Source: Botryosphaeria dothidea
Lineage: Eukaryota; Ascomycota; Dothideomycetes; Botryosphaeriales; Botryosphaeriaceae
Assembly (NCBI GenBank): GCA_011503125.2
Contig: WWBZ02000011.1
Span: forward strand, 682,001-746,000
Length of the DNA: 64,000 bases
Direction of reading: 5' to 3'
Shown here: piece by piece, positions 1 to 11,231 of the stretch
Layout of the letters: each line of letters opens with the position of its first letter
Position numbering within the stretch: the first letter of the stretch is position 1
Position numbers and translations under genes: made by a program
Notes under the pieces: model-generated
Database searches by the model: none
What the model was told of the DNA's origin: nothing
What the model saw: only the letters and a program-made list of their open reading frames with translations

Positions 1-775
1 GACCACATCCATGCCGTCGACTACTCGCCCAAAGACAACGTGCTTGTTGTTCAGGAACGGCGTTGGCACCGTTGTAACGAAGAACTGACAGCCGTTTGTG
101 CCCGGGCCTGAGTTCTGCAGATGACTGGTCAGTTTTCCGGTATGCAAGGCGTCGTGATGCAATTTTGCCTTACCGCCATGCTCAGCAGACCAGGAGCGTC
201 ATGCTTCAGCTCGAAGTTTTCGTCGGCGAATGCACGGGTGCCGTAGATGCATGTTGATCCAGTGCCGTCACCATTCAGGAAGTCCCCGCCTTGGATCATG
301 AATTCCTTGATCTGCACGGTTGCGGTCAGCAAAACAGGAAGTGGTACGCGCTCGTGCGAGGATGCTCACCACTCGGTGGAACTTGCAATTCTTGTAGCCC
401 TGAGGCCGACCGTGTTGGTTTTTGGTCTCGCCGGTGCAGAACTGACGGAAGTTCTCAGCAGTACGTGGTACTACATCGTTGAACAGCTCCATTTTGATGC
501 GGCCGAGCGGCTCACCTGGACCATGTCTGCGTCAGCATGGCTGGGGGATGGCCTGAACATTCTCTTTCTCTTTGACGGGCGTGAAGAAATTCTGGGGGCG
601 AAGCAAGGCACAACATTGTCATGAGACGGGGCGTTGAACGGAGCAATTTTCGACGGCGAGCGAGGCAGAAATGGTAGGCTGGCTAAATGCCGCAGTGTTG
701 GAGCTTACCTCCGAGGGTGATGTCGAAGAAGACCACGGGGTTGTCTGGATGCCTCTTGGGCACAGGGCTGGCCAT
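1..775 (-). CDS. cyp3: Peptidyl-prolyl cis-trans isomerase H (cyclophilin), 3' end cut by window edge
   Basis: Cyclophilin-type prolyl isomerase; the best family match is the spliceosome-associated H class (USA-CyP). Four exons fit in phase: 775-709, 515-370, 311-174 and 114 to beyond base 1, all with GT..AG introns. The product starts [20 protein letters not shown] and then shows the cyclophilin blocks [53 protein letters not shown] and [16 protein letters not shown]. The catalytic arginine of the FHRV-block (family knowledge) and the QFF and HVVFG active-site segments are present. The C-terminal tail lies outside the window. The gene is divergent from the RING-H2 gene; about 1.1 kb separates the two start codons. 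Confidence 0.93.
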
Positions 776-1850
776 GGTGGTGGCTGTGTTGTGTGCGAGA
801 GCACAAAAAGCGGAAGGTCTGTAACAGCTTTGCGGCGGGCTCTCGCTCAGGCGTTCGCGGGCTCAATTCTTCGCGCACTGCGGTATAGGCGGACAAGTAA
901 GCGCGGCTGGCGAAAAGGCGCAGGCTCGGTGGATTTGGAAGCTTTTCGGCGGCACTATCGCGAGAGTGCTGGAGCGAGAGGGCGCCAGCGCTGCGCAAGG
1001 GAAAATCAGTTGCGCATCAAGAAGCCCGGGCCCACGCGCCCGGCGCCCTCTCAGCACGCATCACCCTCAGTGTCGCAAGTTGACGGCTCACAGGCGAGCG
1101 GGCGGGCTGCCTGACAACGAGAACATTGCAGTTTCAGCAGCCGCGCCGCTCCTTCTGCGCGCGAACGCTGCTGCACTCCCCTTCCCTCTGCAAAGAACGA
1201 AGCCGCAGCCGTTAGGTTGTGTCGCTCGCGTGCAGATCTTCGCCGCTCGCAGCCCTTGTGCTCCAAGACTGGGCCCAGCAGCAGCCGCGCCGGCCAGCGC
1301 CTCCGCTTTCTGCTAGAGTACTTACATACCTCTCTCTCCCCGCCCACTCCACTCCACTTCCTCACTCACTCACGGCGCGCTTGCCGATCGACCAAACTTT
1401 CGCCCTCGACCACATCGCTCGGTCTTCGGTGTGGCTGCTTTGTTTTGTCACTCTCTGCGCTGCGCCAGTGTCGAATCGCATTGTCGAATCGCCACCGCGC
1501 GCCGCTATCGCTGCTGACCCGCGGTCGCGACAACAGTCCAAGCCGTCACCACCTCGTGCTAGCCTGTCGGGACTGCTCCAGCCGCGCCACTGCGTCCCGT
1601 CCGAACACTCGCTCGCCTGCGCCCCGCTGCTGGTGCTGGGGCCTTTTATCCGATCGCCAGCCGGAGATCTGCACCTTACTTCGACATTGTGACCGGCATC
1701 GTCCCTATTGTCAGCGCAAGGACCGACCACATCAACCCCTCGCTCGCGCGCCTCGCTGCATGCCTGCGAAATATCTCGATCCGTCCCCGTAGCGCGACTG
1801 TCTCGCTTCTTTCCTGCGCTGTGCCACATGTATTGCGACCGTCAGCAACA
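776..1850. promoter_or_regulatory. Divergent promoter region and pyrimidine-rich leader of the RING-H2 gene
   Basis: No gene supported. From about 1300 to 1850 the + strand is rich in C/T with many CCTC and CTCGC runs, as is usual for fungal 5' leaders. Long open frames here (for example 1217-1792 +) are low-complexity Ser/Arg/Pro-rich by-products of GC-rich sequence. Confidence 0.45.
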
Positions 1851-3257
1851 ATGAGTTCGCCAACATCCTCGACATCATCCGCGGTCCCGTCGCCGACCGC
1901 CAGCGACAATAGTAATAGCGGCAACAGTGGAGGCGGCGGCGGCCCGACCAACTCCCCGCTGCTCTTCTTTGTTGCGCTGGGTTTTGGTGTTGTTTTCACG
2001 AACCTCTGGTGAGCAGCCAGCGCGGCCCGATCCCGGCCTCGTGTGGGCCGTCCAGATATAGAATGGACGTTTGGTGGTGAGGCTGATACACTCTATAGGA
2101 TTATCGTCGGTGTTAAGTACTGCTTCCGCTACAATCAACGTAGCCGCCTTGCCAGGCAGGCTGGTGGAGATGCCGAAATCGATCTCGCTGCGATGCAGCA
2201 GCCGCCGCGCCGTCGCAGGAGAGAAAAGAAGTTGATGACAATGGACGAAGTCAATGAGCGTTTCCCCTTGATGAAGTACAAGATGTGGCGTGCCTCGCGC
2301 GAGCGCGAAGGTTTGTCCACCGCGGGCGGCATATCATCACCTCCGAGCCGGGCTGGAAGCGTGAAGGATGCTGAGGGAGTCGTTGCCGCTGCTGGAGACA
2401 GTCGCCGTTCCGAGGATACCGAGAAGAGGCTCTCGCAACCGCAACCCGAACAAGCCGCTCCGTCTTCTGCTGACGCGCCCGCTGCTTCGGATGCACAGCG
2501 TCAGGAGTCCAGCCCTGAACTCAGTGCTGCTGAGAGGAATTTGGAGTTGGAAAAATGCAAGACTGTGGCCAGCACTGTTGGGGATACGAACAAAGACCGC
2601 CGGGCTTCGGTACACGATGAGGATGATGACGATGACGACGATCCGATCAGGACTGCTGCACCTCCGGAGTTGCTTCAGACTCCTGGTGATACCTGCGCTA
2701 TCTGCTTGGAAGAACTAGAAGATGACGATGATGTTCGTGGTCTGAAATGTGGCCATGCATTCCACGCCGGATGTCTTGACCCGTGGCTCACCAGCCGTCG
2801 CGCCTGCTGTCCGCTCTGTAAAGCCGATTATTATGTCCCCAAGCCTAGACCGGAGGGCGAACAGAACAACGACTCTACAGGCCGCCGTACACCTGGTCTC
2901 CGGATGCCTCAAACACCTCAATCGGTCTGGATAGGAACTCGGACGGCCCTACCAGGACGAACCGGACGTACCATGGTTTTTACCCGCAATGGAGAAGAAG
3001 ATACTCGCAGAAATCGTCGTATACGTGGTGCAGGTCATACCGATCCTCAGCAGCGATCGCGTCAGGACCAGGCCCAGCAGCAAACGCAGCAGCAAACCAC
3101 TGATGGCTCAACGGGTATTGGCGCCCGGTTACGCAACCTTCGTCCTACCATGCCAACAATCCGCAATCCGTTCGCCCGTGGTCAGCAGACTGCCGCCAAC
3201 AACAATGGCGCTTCTATTGAACCATCACCGGGCCAGCTGGAGGCAGGAACTCGATAG
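1851..3257 (+). CDS. Membrane-anchored RING-H2 zinc finger protein (probable E3 ubiquitin ligase)
   Basis: Two exons, 1851-2008 and 2099-3257 (438 aa). The split TGG codon joins FFVALGFGVVFTNLW to IIVGVKYCFRYN, giving one continuous N-terminal transmembrane segment at about residues 35-62 that is only seen after splicing. A basic juxtamembrane stretch (PPRRRRREKK) and the motif RFPLMKYK follow. At about residues 264-308 there is a RING-H2: CAICLEELEDDDDVRGLKCG, then HAFHAGCLDPWL and CPLC, with the C-x2-C..C-x-H-x2-H-x2-C..C-x2-C ligand order. An acidic DDDDDD stretch precedes it and a Gln-rich tail follows. Inference: E2-dependent ligase acting at an endomembrane or the vacuole; the substrate is unknown. 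Confidence 0.85.
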
Positions 3258-4337
3258 TGGTCAATGCTAACCTTTGAGCATTCTTCCTGCTTGTTTGAAA
3301 AGCTTTTTGGGCGCTTATGTGGTACGCCATTGCTCGGCATGATGCATATTAATGCCACCCTCTAACAGGCTGCATACTATCCTCGAGATACACTTCACGA
3401 CATCTTACGGTACTATTATTCATCTCTGTACTCCTCCCAAGCGGCGTTGGAATTGACCCCGCTCTCTTCGCCTTTCTACTCTGAGTCCCGGTACGACATG
3501 CCCACAACGGTTGCATGTTGGTGGTGGTGGTGTGTGCTTCAGTTTTTGCGTTTCTTCTTCCAATGCATGGTCGGCTTCCCTCTTTAGTCATCGGCGAAGC
3601 TCGGGGATTATATTGGTTTAGTACTCCTTTTAGTTTTCAGTTTTTGTTTTCTGCAGGGTTCCTGTTCTTCGCGCTCAGATACCCACCTCAGCTCCTGCGC
3701 TCTGATGCTGGTCTGGCCATCCGTTACGAGCTGGCGAACTCACAAGAGCATGTACCGAAGATTTTCCGAGTGAGAATGAATCTTCATTCCATCGATTGCG
3801 GAGACAGTTGTTCTCAGTGCGCAATGGGGTTCAGGAGCCGGGGTTCCGAAGAACAGGACATGGGTGACGGAGTGGAATGGATTGGTATGGTATATTGGGT
3901 TCAACATGAGGAAAAAGGGGTTATGGGACAGCTTAAAGCGTGACAGCGGATGGGATCGGACTTTTGCTTTGAGAGGGTTGACTTTTTCGTGTGAATATAG
4001 ATCGGCGAAACCGGGGGCTGGTAATGGGCTTGTGAATACAGTGCCATTTCTCATTCATTCTTGGCAACTGAATCGTGCTGATCGTCAGGGGGAGGGCGCA
4101 ACGGCGTGACTCGTATGCGATGTCGGAATCTTGGTGTTGAGGCTCAACTACGTATCCTACTTAGGCTTAGTTGGATTGCTGCAGTCCTCCGTGGCCCATC
4201 CGCGGTTTGGCCGGTGACATTGACGTCTTCGACGCGTCGGTGATGGAGCTGCCGACGTGAGCAGACCACCAACTTCAACGCCCTTTCCTTTCACCCTTCC
4301 AAAGCGCCACGTCGCGCGCCCGACGTTCTCCGCCACC
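3258..4337. other. Intergenic: RING gene 3' region and COQ6 promoter
   Basis: I see no supported gene. A 142-codon open frame at 3515-3943 (+) begins MLVVVV and has no recognisable domain; T-rich 3' UTR composition explains it better. The last 200 bases before COQ6 are C-rich. Confidence 0.4.
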
Positions 4338-5945
4338 ATGCAAGCACGCACAGCATCTTGGGTCTGCAAATCCTGCCGCCGAACGTCCCAATTCCCGCTC
4401 AACACCGCTCGCCGCCGGACATTTGCGACACACGGAACGAACCCGGAAATATACGATGTTGTATGTGTAGGTGGAGGTCCAGCAGGCCTGAGCCTGCTCA
4501 ACGGACTGCGTAGGATTACAATGCCTTCCACAGGCTGTCCAATTGGTCCATTGCGCTGATGCTGTGCAGGTTCATCGCCGGTCACGTCAGGTCTCAAGAT
4601 CGCCCTGATCGAAGGTTTGGATCTTGAGAAAGGAAAGCTTAAGGATGCTTCGCCGACGCAATTCGCAAACCGCTGCAGCTCTTTGACGCCTGCGTCGGTC
4701 CAAAATCTCACAGGTACGGGGCTTCTCTGAAAAGTCGCGGCCGAGTATGAGAGTCAATGGCTGACACCACCCGCAGAAATGGGAGCTTGGACCCACATCG
4801 ACCAGTCCCGCGTGCAGCCATACCATGAGATGCAAGTATGGGACGGCGTCAGCGACGCGCGCATATCTTTCGACTGGGCAGAGGTCCCCCGGCAGCCAGA
4901 CCAGTCAACCACCGTCGCTTATATGATTGAAAACGCCAACCTCACCACCGGCCTACTCAAGCGCCTGTCCGAACTGGGCGGCGTCACCACCTTCTCCCCC
5001 ACGCGCGTTGAATCCATCCAGCTCGGCGCAGACACGCCCGACGGCCTGGATCTCAGCTCGTGGCCCGTCGTGACCCTCAGCGACGGCCGCAGCCTCCCCG
5101 CCCGCCTCCTCGTCGGCGCCGACGGCGCCAACAGCCCCGTCCGCGCCTTCGCCGGCATCCAGAGCCGCGGCTGGGACTACGGCCGCCACGGCGTCGTTGC
5201 GACCTTGACCCTCGAGGGCGCCGGCTGGGGCGGCCCCGAGCACAAGATCGCCTACCAGCGCTTCCTCCCCACCGGCCCCGTCGCGATGCTGCCGCTCCCC
5301 GGCAACATGGCCTCGCTGGTCTGGTCGACGCTGCCGGAGCGCGCGGCACTGCTACGGTCCCTCCCTCCCGCCGACTTCGCCGCCATGGTCAATGCCGCTT
5401 TCCGCCTCGCGCCCGCGGACCTCGACTACCTGCACGCCATCCCGACCGGCCAGGCCGACGAGGTCGCCTGGCGCCTGCCGCACGCCACCGCGAACAAGCC
5501 GCAGTCGTCGCTACCGATGGCCGTCCAGGCAGTCCAGCCCGGCAGCGTCGCTCCTTTCCCCCTGAAGCTTCGTCACGCTGACACATACGTCGGCGAGCGC
5601 GTCGCACTCGTCGGCGATGCGGCGCACACAATCCATCCGCTCGCTGGCCAGGGGCTGAACCAGGGACAGGGCGACGCGGCGGCGCTGGTGCGGACGATTG
5701 GCGAGGCTGTTGCGAGTGGTCAGGATGTCGGGACGCAGTTGGCGCTGGAGCCGTATGTGGCGGAGAGGTATCAGGCGAATAATTTGTTGCTGGGCGTGTG
5801 CGATAAGCTGCATAAGCTGTACAGCGTCGAGAGCGGGCCACTTGTGGGCGTAAGGAGTTTGGGGCTGAGAGCGGTGGATGGATTGGGTGCGTTGAAGGGG
5901 GTGTTCATGAGGACGGCGGCGGGGAATGGGAAGGTCGTTGGTTGA
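4338..5945 (+). CDS. COQ6: Ubiquinone biosynthesis monooxygenase COQ6 (mitochondrial FAD hydroxylase)
   Basis: Flavin-dependent ring hydroxylase of coenzyme Q synthesis, on the matrix side of the inner mitochondrial membrane. Three exons, 4338-4509, 4570-4713 and 4777-5945, give 494 aa, normal for the family. The N terminus (MQARTASWVCKSCRRTSQFP, then ARRRTFATHG) looks like a mitochondrial presequence. An FAD-binding dinucleotide motif VCVGGGPAGLSLLNGLR starts near residue 40, LLVGADGANSPVR is the conserved DG motif, and GDAAHTIHPLAGQGLNQGQG is the second FAD motif characteristic of UbiH/COQ6. Phases agree at both junctions (CGT and GAA split codons). Family assignment is firm; COQ6 is preferred over other UbiH-like enzymes because of the presequence and full-length fit. 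Confidence 0.92.
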
Positions 5946-6310
5946 AGGAAGGAGGGGGTTGTTGCTGAAGGAAGCAGTGTACGAATAGATGGGTCGAGGT
6001 GCGGTAGCTGATGGTGAAAAGAAGAAACGGGACCGGTGGTTTTCTTGAATGTACGAGCGGGTCTGATCTGGACCACTCAGCAGTGAGAAGGTTGCTCCCC
6101 CTGTGGCACGGAGAAGGCCTCATTATACACTATTGATACACATTTCAAGGACACAATCTGTTGATAGGAGTCCGCTACTTGGATAGACCCGCCAGAATAG
6201 ATTCAACGCTCGAGCGAATGCTCCTCTCTTGAAGTTTCTGGATCCTGATATTATCATGAAAGCCATACAAGCATCGCGTGGCTTTCCAGAAGCCCTTGTT
6301 CATAAAATAA
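5946..6310. other. Intergenic between convergent genes
   Basis: 3' regions of COQ6 (+) and the unrecognised gene (-). A 73-codon frame at 6175-6396 (-) overlaps the end of the minus gene and could be an alternative last exon, but I found no adequate splice pair for it. Confidence 0.35.
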
Positions 6311-7719
6311 TCAGAAGAGGCATAGCAGAAGCCCGGTAGAATAGCTGGAGTCGATCCCCTCTGACGGCAATACCTCCAGAGAGTGGTCGTGCTCATTGGA
6401 TGGCTTCCATGTATGAAGTTGCTCTTCCATGGTTAGAGGTTCCTGGACCGGGTCAAAGAAGTCTCTTGGTGGTAACGAAGCCGACATGATGTCTTCCATC
6501 AATTCGCTGTCCGTCGCAGTTTGGTTTGAATCAGAGCCATCAGAATAGGGGGTATTGCATGCCTGGTCCAACGTAATGTCTTTCCAGACATTACTTTCGT
6601 CTTCATGTTTATGAAGCTGTGGCCCGGGCCGTCGTTCCTTCACCGCCGCGATGTTGTGCAGCTGAGAATGTCCATGACGCTCTTCCTCGATCCCAGTCGG
6701 GTCATGCACATCCAGGACTCTAGACGTAAACTCTGGATTGAGCTCGATACATTCCATTACGGAACATGGGCTCCCAGGAGAGGATCTGCCGACAGCTGCT
6801 CGCCCAGCTTCATACGCGCTCATCAAGCTTCTAAGCTCGGTGTGTTCTGGTAGTTCTTGCCTTTTGCCCGTGACAGGCGCGTTGTGCCAGTGCTTCTTCG
6901 CGTAGTCCCACACATGCTTGTACCGCTTTTGTTTGGCCTGTTTCTGGTCACTGACGTTACATATCAGCTGATGTTTCGACTGAATATTCATGTACTAAGC
7001 ACCTACCGAATATCATCAAGCCCACCAAGCAGGTTCCTACTCTTGAGCCTGTCTCTCCCAGATTCCTCATCCATCAGACCCATCAGAATCTTTGTAAGTT
7101 CTCGACCCTTTCCGTGAGGCTTTATCCATTCCTCCATGATTTCAGACCTGAATAACTCATTTTCCAGATCCCAAAGTGCAGAAATTGTCTGAGATGTCTT
7201 TTTCTCACTCCTCTCACCTCCGCTCTTGTCCTTCTTATGCCCACCTTCGTCTGCATTCTCCAGTCCGGAAAGTGCCAAATCGCGGATCACATCGTCGTTG
7301 CCAAAGCTACGTGACAAACCAAAGAGTTTAGCAATCCATTCTTGGGCTGATTCACCGTATCCTAGACAAGCGAGCATTAGAATGAGTTGAATGATCATCA
7401 GCTGATCCTTGGGCGACAGTTGAGCGAATGGGAACCAAACTTTGAAATTTTCGTTCCTGATGAGGTTCCTGTAGACGCCCTCTGGACCGTATTTCATTGT
7501 TCGAAGGTGATAACCGAGGGCGTACGCAATTTCCAGAAGCCGGATAATCCTTCGATCGTGCTCGCTGAATTGGTCACCGGATAACCGCCGATACTCCTCG
7601 ATATGCAAGGCTGAGTTTCCATTTCTGAGATCCTCGATGATGTGTTCGTCAAGTGAACGGTTGGTACGCTCACAACCAAGATATTTCAATACCTTCTTCG
7701 GGGCCCATTCCATGCTCAT
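6311..7719 (-). CDS. Unrecognised two-exon protein
   Basis: Not recognised. Exons 7719-7006 and 6950-6311 join in phase: the first ends GGLDDI plus CG, the intron is 56 nt with GCTGAT as a possible branch site, and the second exon continues DQKQAKQKRYKHVWDYAKKH. The longer open frame upstream starts only at TTG; the first ATG is at 7719 (MSMEWAPKK), with a second at 7713. The N-terminal half is helical-looking (HDRRIIRLLEIAYALGYHL, LSPKDQLMIIQLILMLACLG) without a clear signal or membrane segment. The second half is charged and probably disordered (ELMEDIMSASLPPRDFFDPV). No catalytic motif is visible. A real gene is likely because two long frames are joined by a canonical short intron. Confidence 0.6.
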
Positions 7720-9269
7720 GCTATGTATAGGTAACAAAGGGGATCAAGGGCTTATGTTTGGATACATCAGAGGATGACGATGTCGGAGGTTGTGTACGAT
7801 GAGATACCGCTATTCGAAGCCAAGGCGTGGACGTCTTGAATTCTTTCGCGGCAATATAGCAGAGAGTTATTGGATTGGGCAGTTCAGACTGTCTTCGCGG
7901 CGTAGAATGGAAAGCTCGAAGTAATGGGATGAAGGGCAATTAATTGATATGTCCAATTCCTTGAGGGGAAACTGGCCTTTAAAAACAAGAGTGTTATGCA
8001 TTTTGGGCGAGATTTGCAGACCCTGGCCGGTTCATTCACGAAAAGAGAGTTGTGGAGGACACTTGGGTGGAATAGAAAGCGGGGACGGGTAGTAGGTGCT
8101 GCGACCAGAGCTGTTCCGCCAGTCAGTGAGTTCATTTGGGAGAGCTTTGCTGTCCGAGGAAATATTGAAAAGCCGGGATCTAGGCGGTGAGGTGGTAATG
8201 TGAGCGATGGTGGCGGCTGCCGCTTACTGTGGACGAATGCGCCCAATCAAAGCAATTAGCCGCCCGCGAATCTGCATTGTTTCAAATCCTCATTCCAGCC
8301 CTGATTGGGCAGCCTCGCGATGAGCCCCCACTTTGATAGAGCGTGAAACCACGCTCAAGACGCCCCGTTTTCTGGCATCCATGCACCTCTGGTTTCAGTG
8401 TCACAATACCTGCCCCAGCACTAGAAGTCACAACTTACCAAGATAATGCTGTACAGGAGAGAGTGGGGAAGGGGGGAAGAAACGCCAGAAAGTGAAAAAG
8501 TCCACAGTCTTCAGCCACTACGCCAGAGCCTGGAAGCGTCTGAGGCGCCGCAACAATTCGAACGTGGAAAGGAACACGCAAGATGATCTCGATGTTGCGC
8601 ATCGGAGATGTATCGGAGAGGCTTTAGCGAGTATCAGGTATCATGGGTAGGTGACAGTTCCCGTCCTTATTTTTTGTCACAGCTGATGATTATGTTGCTT
8701 TTTTTTTTTTTTTGGATATAGCAGGACTGTACTCATCTCATTCTTTGCTGCTGTGAGAACACGCGCAGTGCCGACAGGTGAAGAGCGGGTATAAAATACC
8801 AGAATGTGGTACTTCTTGCGAGGGACAGGCCGTCATGAAGGAACAGCTGCAGTGGCTGTATAAACAGTGTGATGTCAGGAAGAGCAGAGGGTGGCTAGTT
8901 ATGAAACACACAATCACGAGTTCTGGAATTGAGAGATGAATCTCAAAGGCGTTCATGATCAGCAACTTGGGTATCGCTTCTATTGAGTGAAGACTTAGCT
9001 CTGATATGTGCGAGATTTTGAAACTCTACACCTCTTCCTCTTACCATCGCTTTCCTCTTGTTTGGATGGCACGCAGTCCATACATATCTTTTCTTCATAA
9101 GCCATTCGTTCTTTTTCCTTAACCCAGCAAATACGCCCATAGAAACATATGTTACGCCTTGCTCAATGCTTTCCTTCATGCCGCCCTTGGACACGATATC
9201 TGGCACTTTTTACATTCGTCCAGCCACCTTATAAATTCCTTCTTTTGTAGCAACAACGTCTCTCGTCCG
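7720..9269. other. Intergenic 1.55 kb
   Basis: No supported gene. It holds the upstream region of the unrecognised minus gene, a 16-nt T tract at 8699-8714, and the 3' flank of HTS1. Short frames (60-120 codons) on both strands lack domains or consistent splice partners. Confidence 0.4.
8699..8714 (+). repeat. Poly-T tract (16 nt)
   Basis: Uninterrupted run of T in intergenic DNA. No flanking coding sequence or target-site duplication was seen that would mark it as a retroelement tail. Confidence 0.8.
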
Positions 9270-11017
9270 TTAAATGCTGACTGCACCCACCTTCTCGGCC
9301 ACTTCATTCGTAGCGTTGAACTCCGCCACCCTCCTCTTGACCTCCTCAACCATATTGCTCTTCTCGATTAGTACGCCATCCTTCTCCGGGTGACCCTCGG
9401 GCAAGCCCATCTGCTTGATCTTGACCTTACCATCTTTGAGCTCGTCCTCACCCAAAATAATGGCGAACGGCACGCCGCCCGTCTCAGCCTGCTTGAACTG
9501 CTGGGGTAGCTTCGGCTTAACCTTCCAGCTGAACTCCGCCTTGATGCCAGCCTCCCACAGCGTGCGCGCCACCTCCATGCGCTCGGGCAGCAACCCGGTG
9601 AACCCCTTGCCGCCGAATGCCATGACGAAGACGTCGATCTCGTTGAGGCGCACGCCCGCGGCCGTCTTCTCGGCCTCCATGCGTGCCTTGGTGATGCTGA
9701 AAATGCGTTCGACGCCGAACGAGATTCCGACGCAGGGAATCTGGGTCTTGCCGCTGAACATGCCGACCAGCTCGTCGTAGCGGCCACCCGCAGCCACCGA
9801 GCCGACGCCGACCGACGGGTCGTTGGAGCGGTCGTCGTCGTCGGCCGCTGCCTTCTTGCCCTTCTTCTGCGCCCTTTGCGCCTCCGGCGTAGCGCCGGCG
9901 GCCGAGGCGGGCGCGGAGCCCTCGGTGACGACCTCGTAGATGACGCCGGTGTAGTAGTCGAGGCCGCGGGCCAGCGACATGTCGAATGAGATCTTGTCCA
10001 TGACCTTGAAGACGTTGAGATAGTTGAAGAGCAGTGCCATGTCGTCGAGGCCCTTCTTGGCCGACTCGTTGGCCGCGAGCGTCTCGTTGGCCTGCAGCTT
10101 TGCCAGCAGGTCCTCGCCGCCCCGCAGGTTCACGTATTCGCCAATCTTGTCCGCGACGGCCGGGTCGAGGCCCTTGTCTTCGGACATTTCTCTGCGCACC
10201 TCGGTCCATGGCGACTGTGTGAGAGTAGTGTTAGTACCGGGAGACGCTAAAATGGGGGAAACTGGCCCACCTTGTCCAGCTTGTCGACTGCGCTGGAGAT
10301 TGTGCGAATCTTATCCTCGGGCACGCCGCAGACAGCAAAGATGCCGTCGAGAATCTTGCGGTGGTTGATTTTGATAGTATAGCGGCCCTGCCAGCCAAGA
10401 GCGTCGAAAATCTCGGTGGTGATGCGCAGGATCTCGGCGTCGGGGAGCATGGGGTCGTAGGTGCCGGCAATATCGAAGTCGCACTGGTAGAACTCGCGCA
10501 TGCGGCCCTTGGTCATGGCGGGCTGGTCGCGACGGTAGACCTTGGCAATGTGGTAGCGCTTGATGCTCTGGACGCTGCTGTTCATGGCCAGCCAGCGGGC
10601 GAAGGGAACGGTCAAGTCGTAGCGCAGCGAGCAGAGCTCACCACCTTGGTCGGCCAGATCGTAGATCAGCTTGCTGTCCTCGCCATACTTGCCGGCAAGA
10701 ATCTCCTTCATCTCGAAGACGGGGGTGTCAATGGTGACGGCGCCGTGGCGCTTGAAGACGTCGGTGATGGTGCCGAAGATCTTGTCGCGGATGACCATGT
10801 CCTTGCCCTCCCAGTCCTTGGTGCCCTTGGGGACCTTCAGCTGGAAGGCGGTCTTCTTGTCGTCCTTGCCCTTGGCCATGGTGCCGTTGCAGAGGCGGGC
10901 CCGCGGGGTATCTGAAATTTGGCGTGAGGGGAGGAACGAGGGTAGCGGGCGTCGGGGCGTGAGAATTGGGCGAAGAAAGCGCGCTGGTGTCGCGAGAGCG
11001 CGGCAGAAAACAGACAT
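9270..11017 (-). CDS. HTS1: Histidyl-tRNA synthetase, probable dual cytosolic/mitochondrial isoforms
   Basis: Class II synthetase charging tRNA-His. Exons 11017-10271 and 10214-9270 (563 aa from the first ATG); the intron has GTGGGC at the donor and a perfect TACTAAC branch point. Class II landmarks are [45 protein letters not shown] and the histidine-binding [14 protein letters not shown] Lys/Asp-rich insertion ([17 protein letters not shown]) interrupts the region before GGRYDELVG. The first ATG adds a 46-residue Arg-rich leader ([20 protein letters not shown]) with one acidic residue only near its end, typical of a mitochondrial presequence. A second in-frame ATG at 10879 ([12 protein letters not shown]) would give the cytosolic enzyme. 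It shares a 214-bp divergent promoter with VPS33. Confidence 0.95.
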
Positions 11018-11231
11018 GCACGGGCTGCAGTGGAAGAGGGGCAGGCTGGGAGGGAAGCGCGGGGTGTGATTGACTCACCATCAAAAAAGCTGATGACGCT
11101 GCCCGACGCCGATGCACCTCTCGCTTGGCACCAATGCACGAGCCACCCATTGGAGCGCGTGTCCAAGCTTCCACCCAAGCTTCACGACCAACAACTCCAC
11201 CTCTCCCTCGGTCCATGTAGTCCCGGCCATC
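11018..11231. promoter_or_regulatory. Compact bidirectional promoter, HTS1 / VPS33
   Basis: Only 214 bp separate the HTS1 distal ATG (11017, -) from the VPS33 ATG (11232, +), so both leaders and control sites lie here. If HTS1 also makes a short transcript for the cytosolic form, its start would lie inside the presequence codons (10880-11017). Confidence 0.5.

Noticed and set aside
3515..3943. 142-codon + frame after the RING gene
   Set aside because: No domain, T-rich 3' UTR composition, and no splice or leader evidence.
4157..4711. 184-codon minus frame over the start of COQ6
   Set aside because: It is antisense to well-supported COQ6 exons and shows no domain.
7003..7737. Start at 7737 for the unrecognised gene
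   Set aside because: That codon is TTG; the first ATG in frame is 7719.
8260..8310. Possible tRNA-like T-loop (GTTTCAAATCC)
   Set aside because: No matching acceptor stem, D arm or anticodon stem could be drawn around it.
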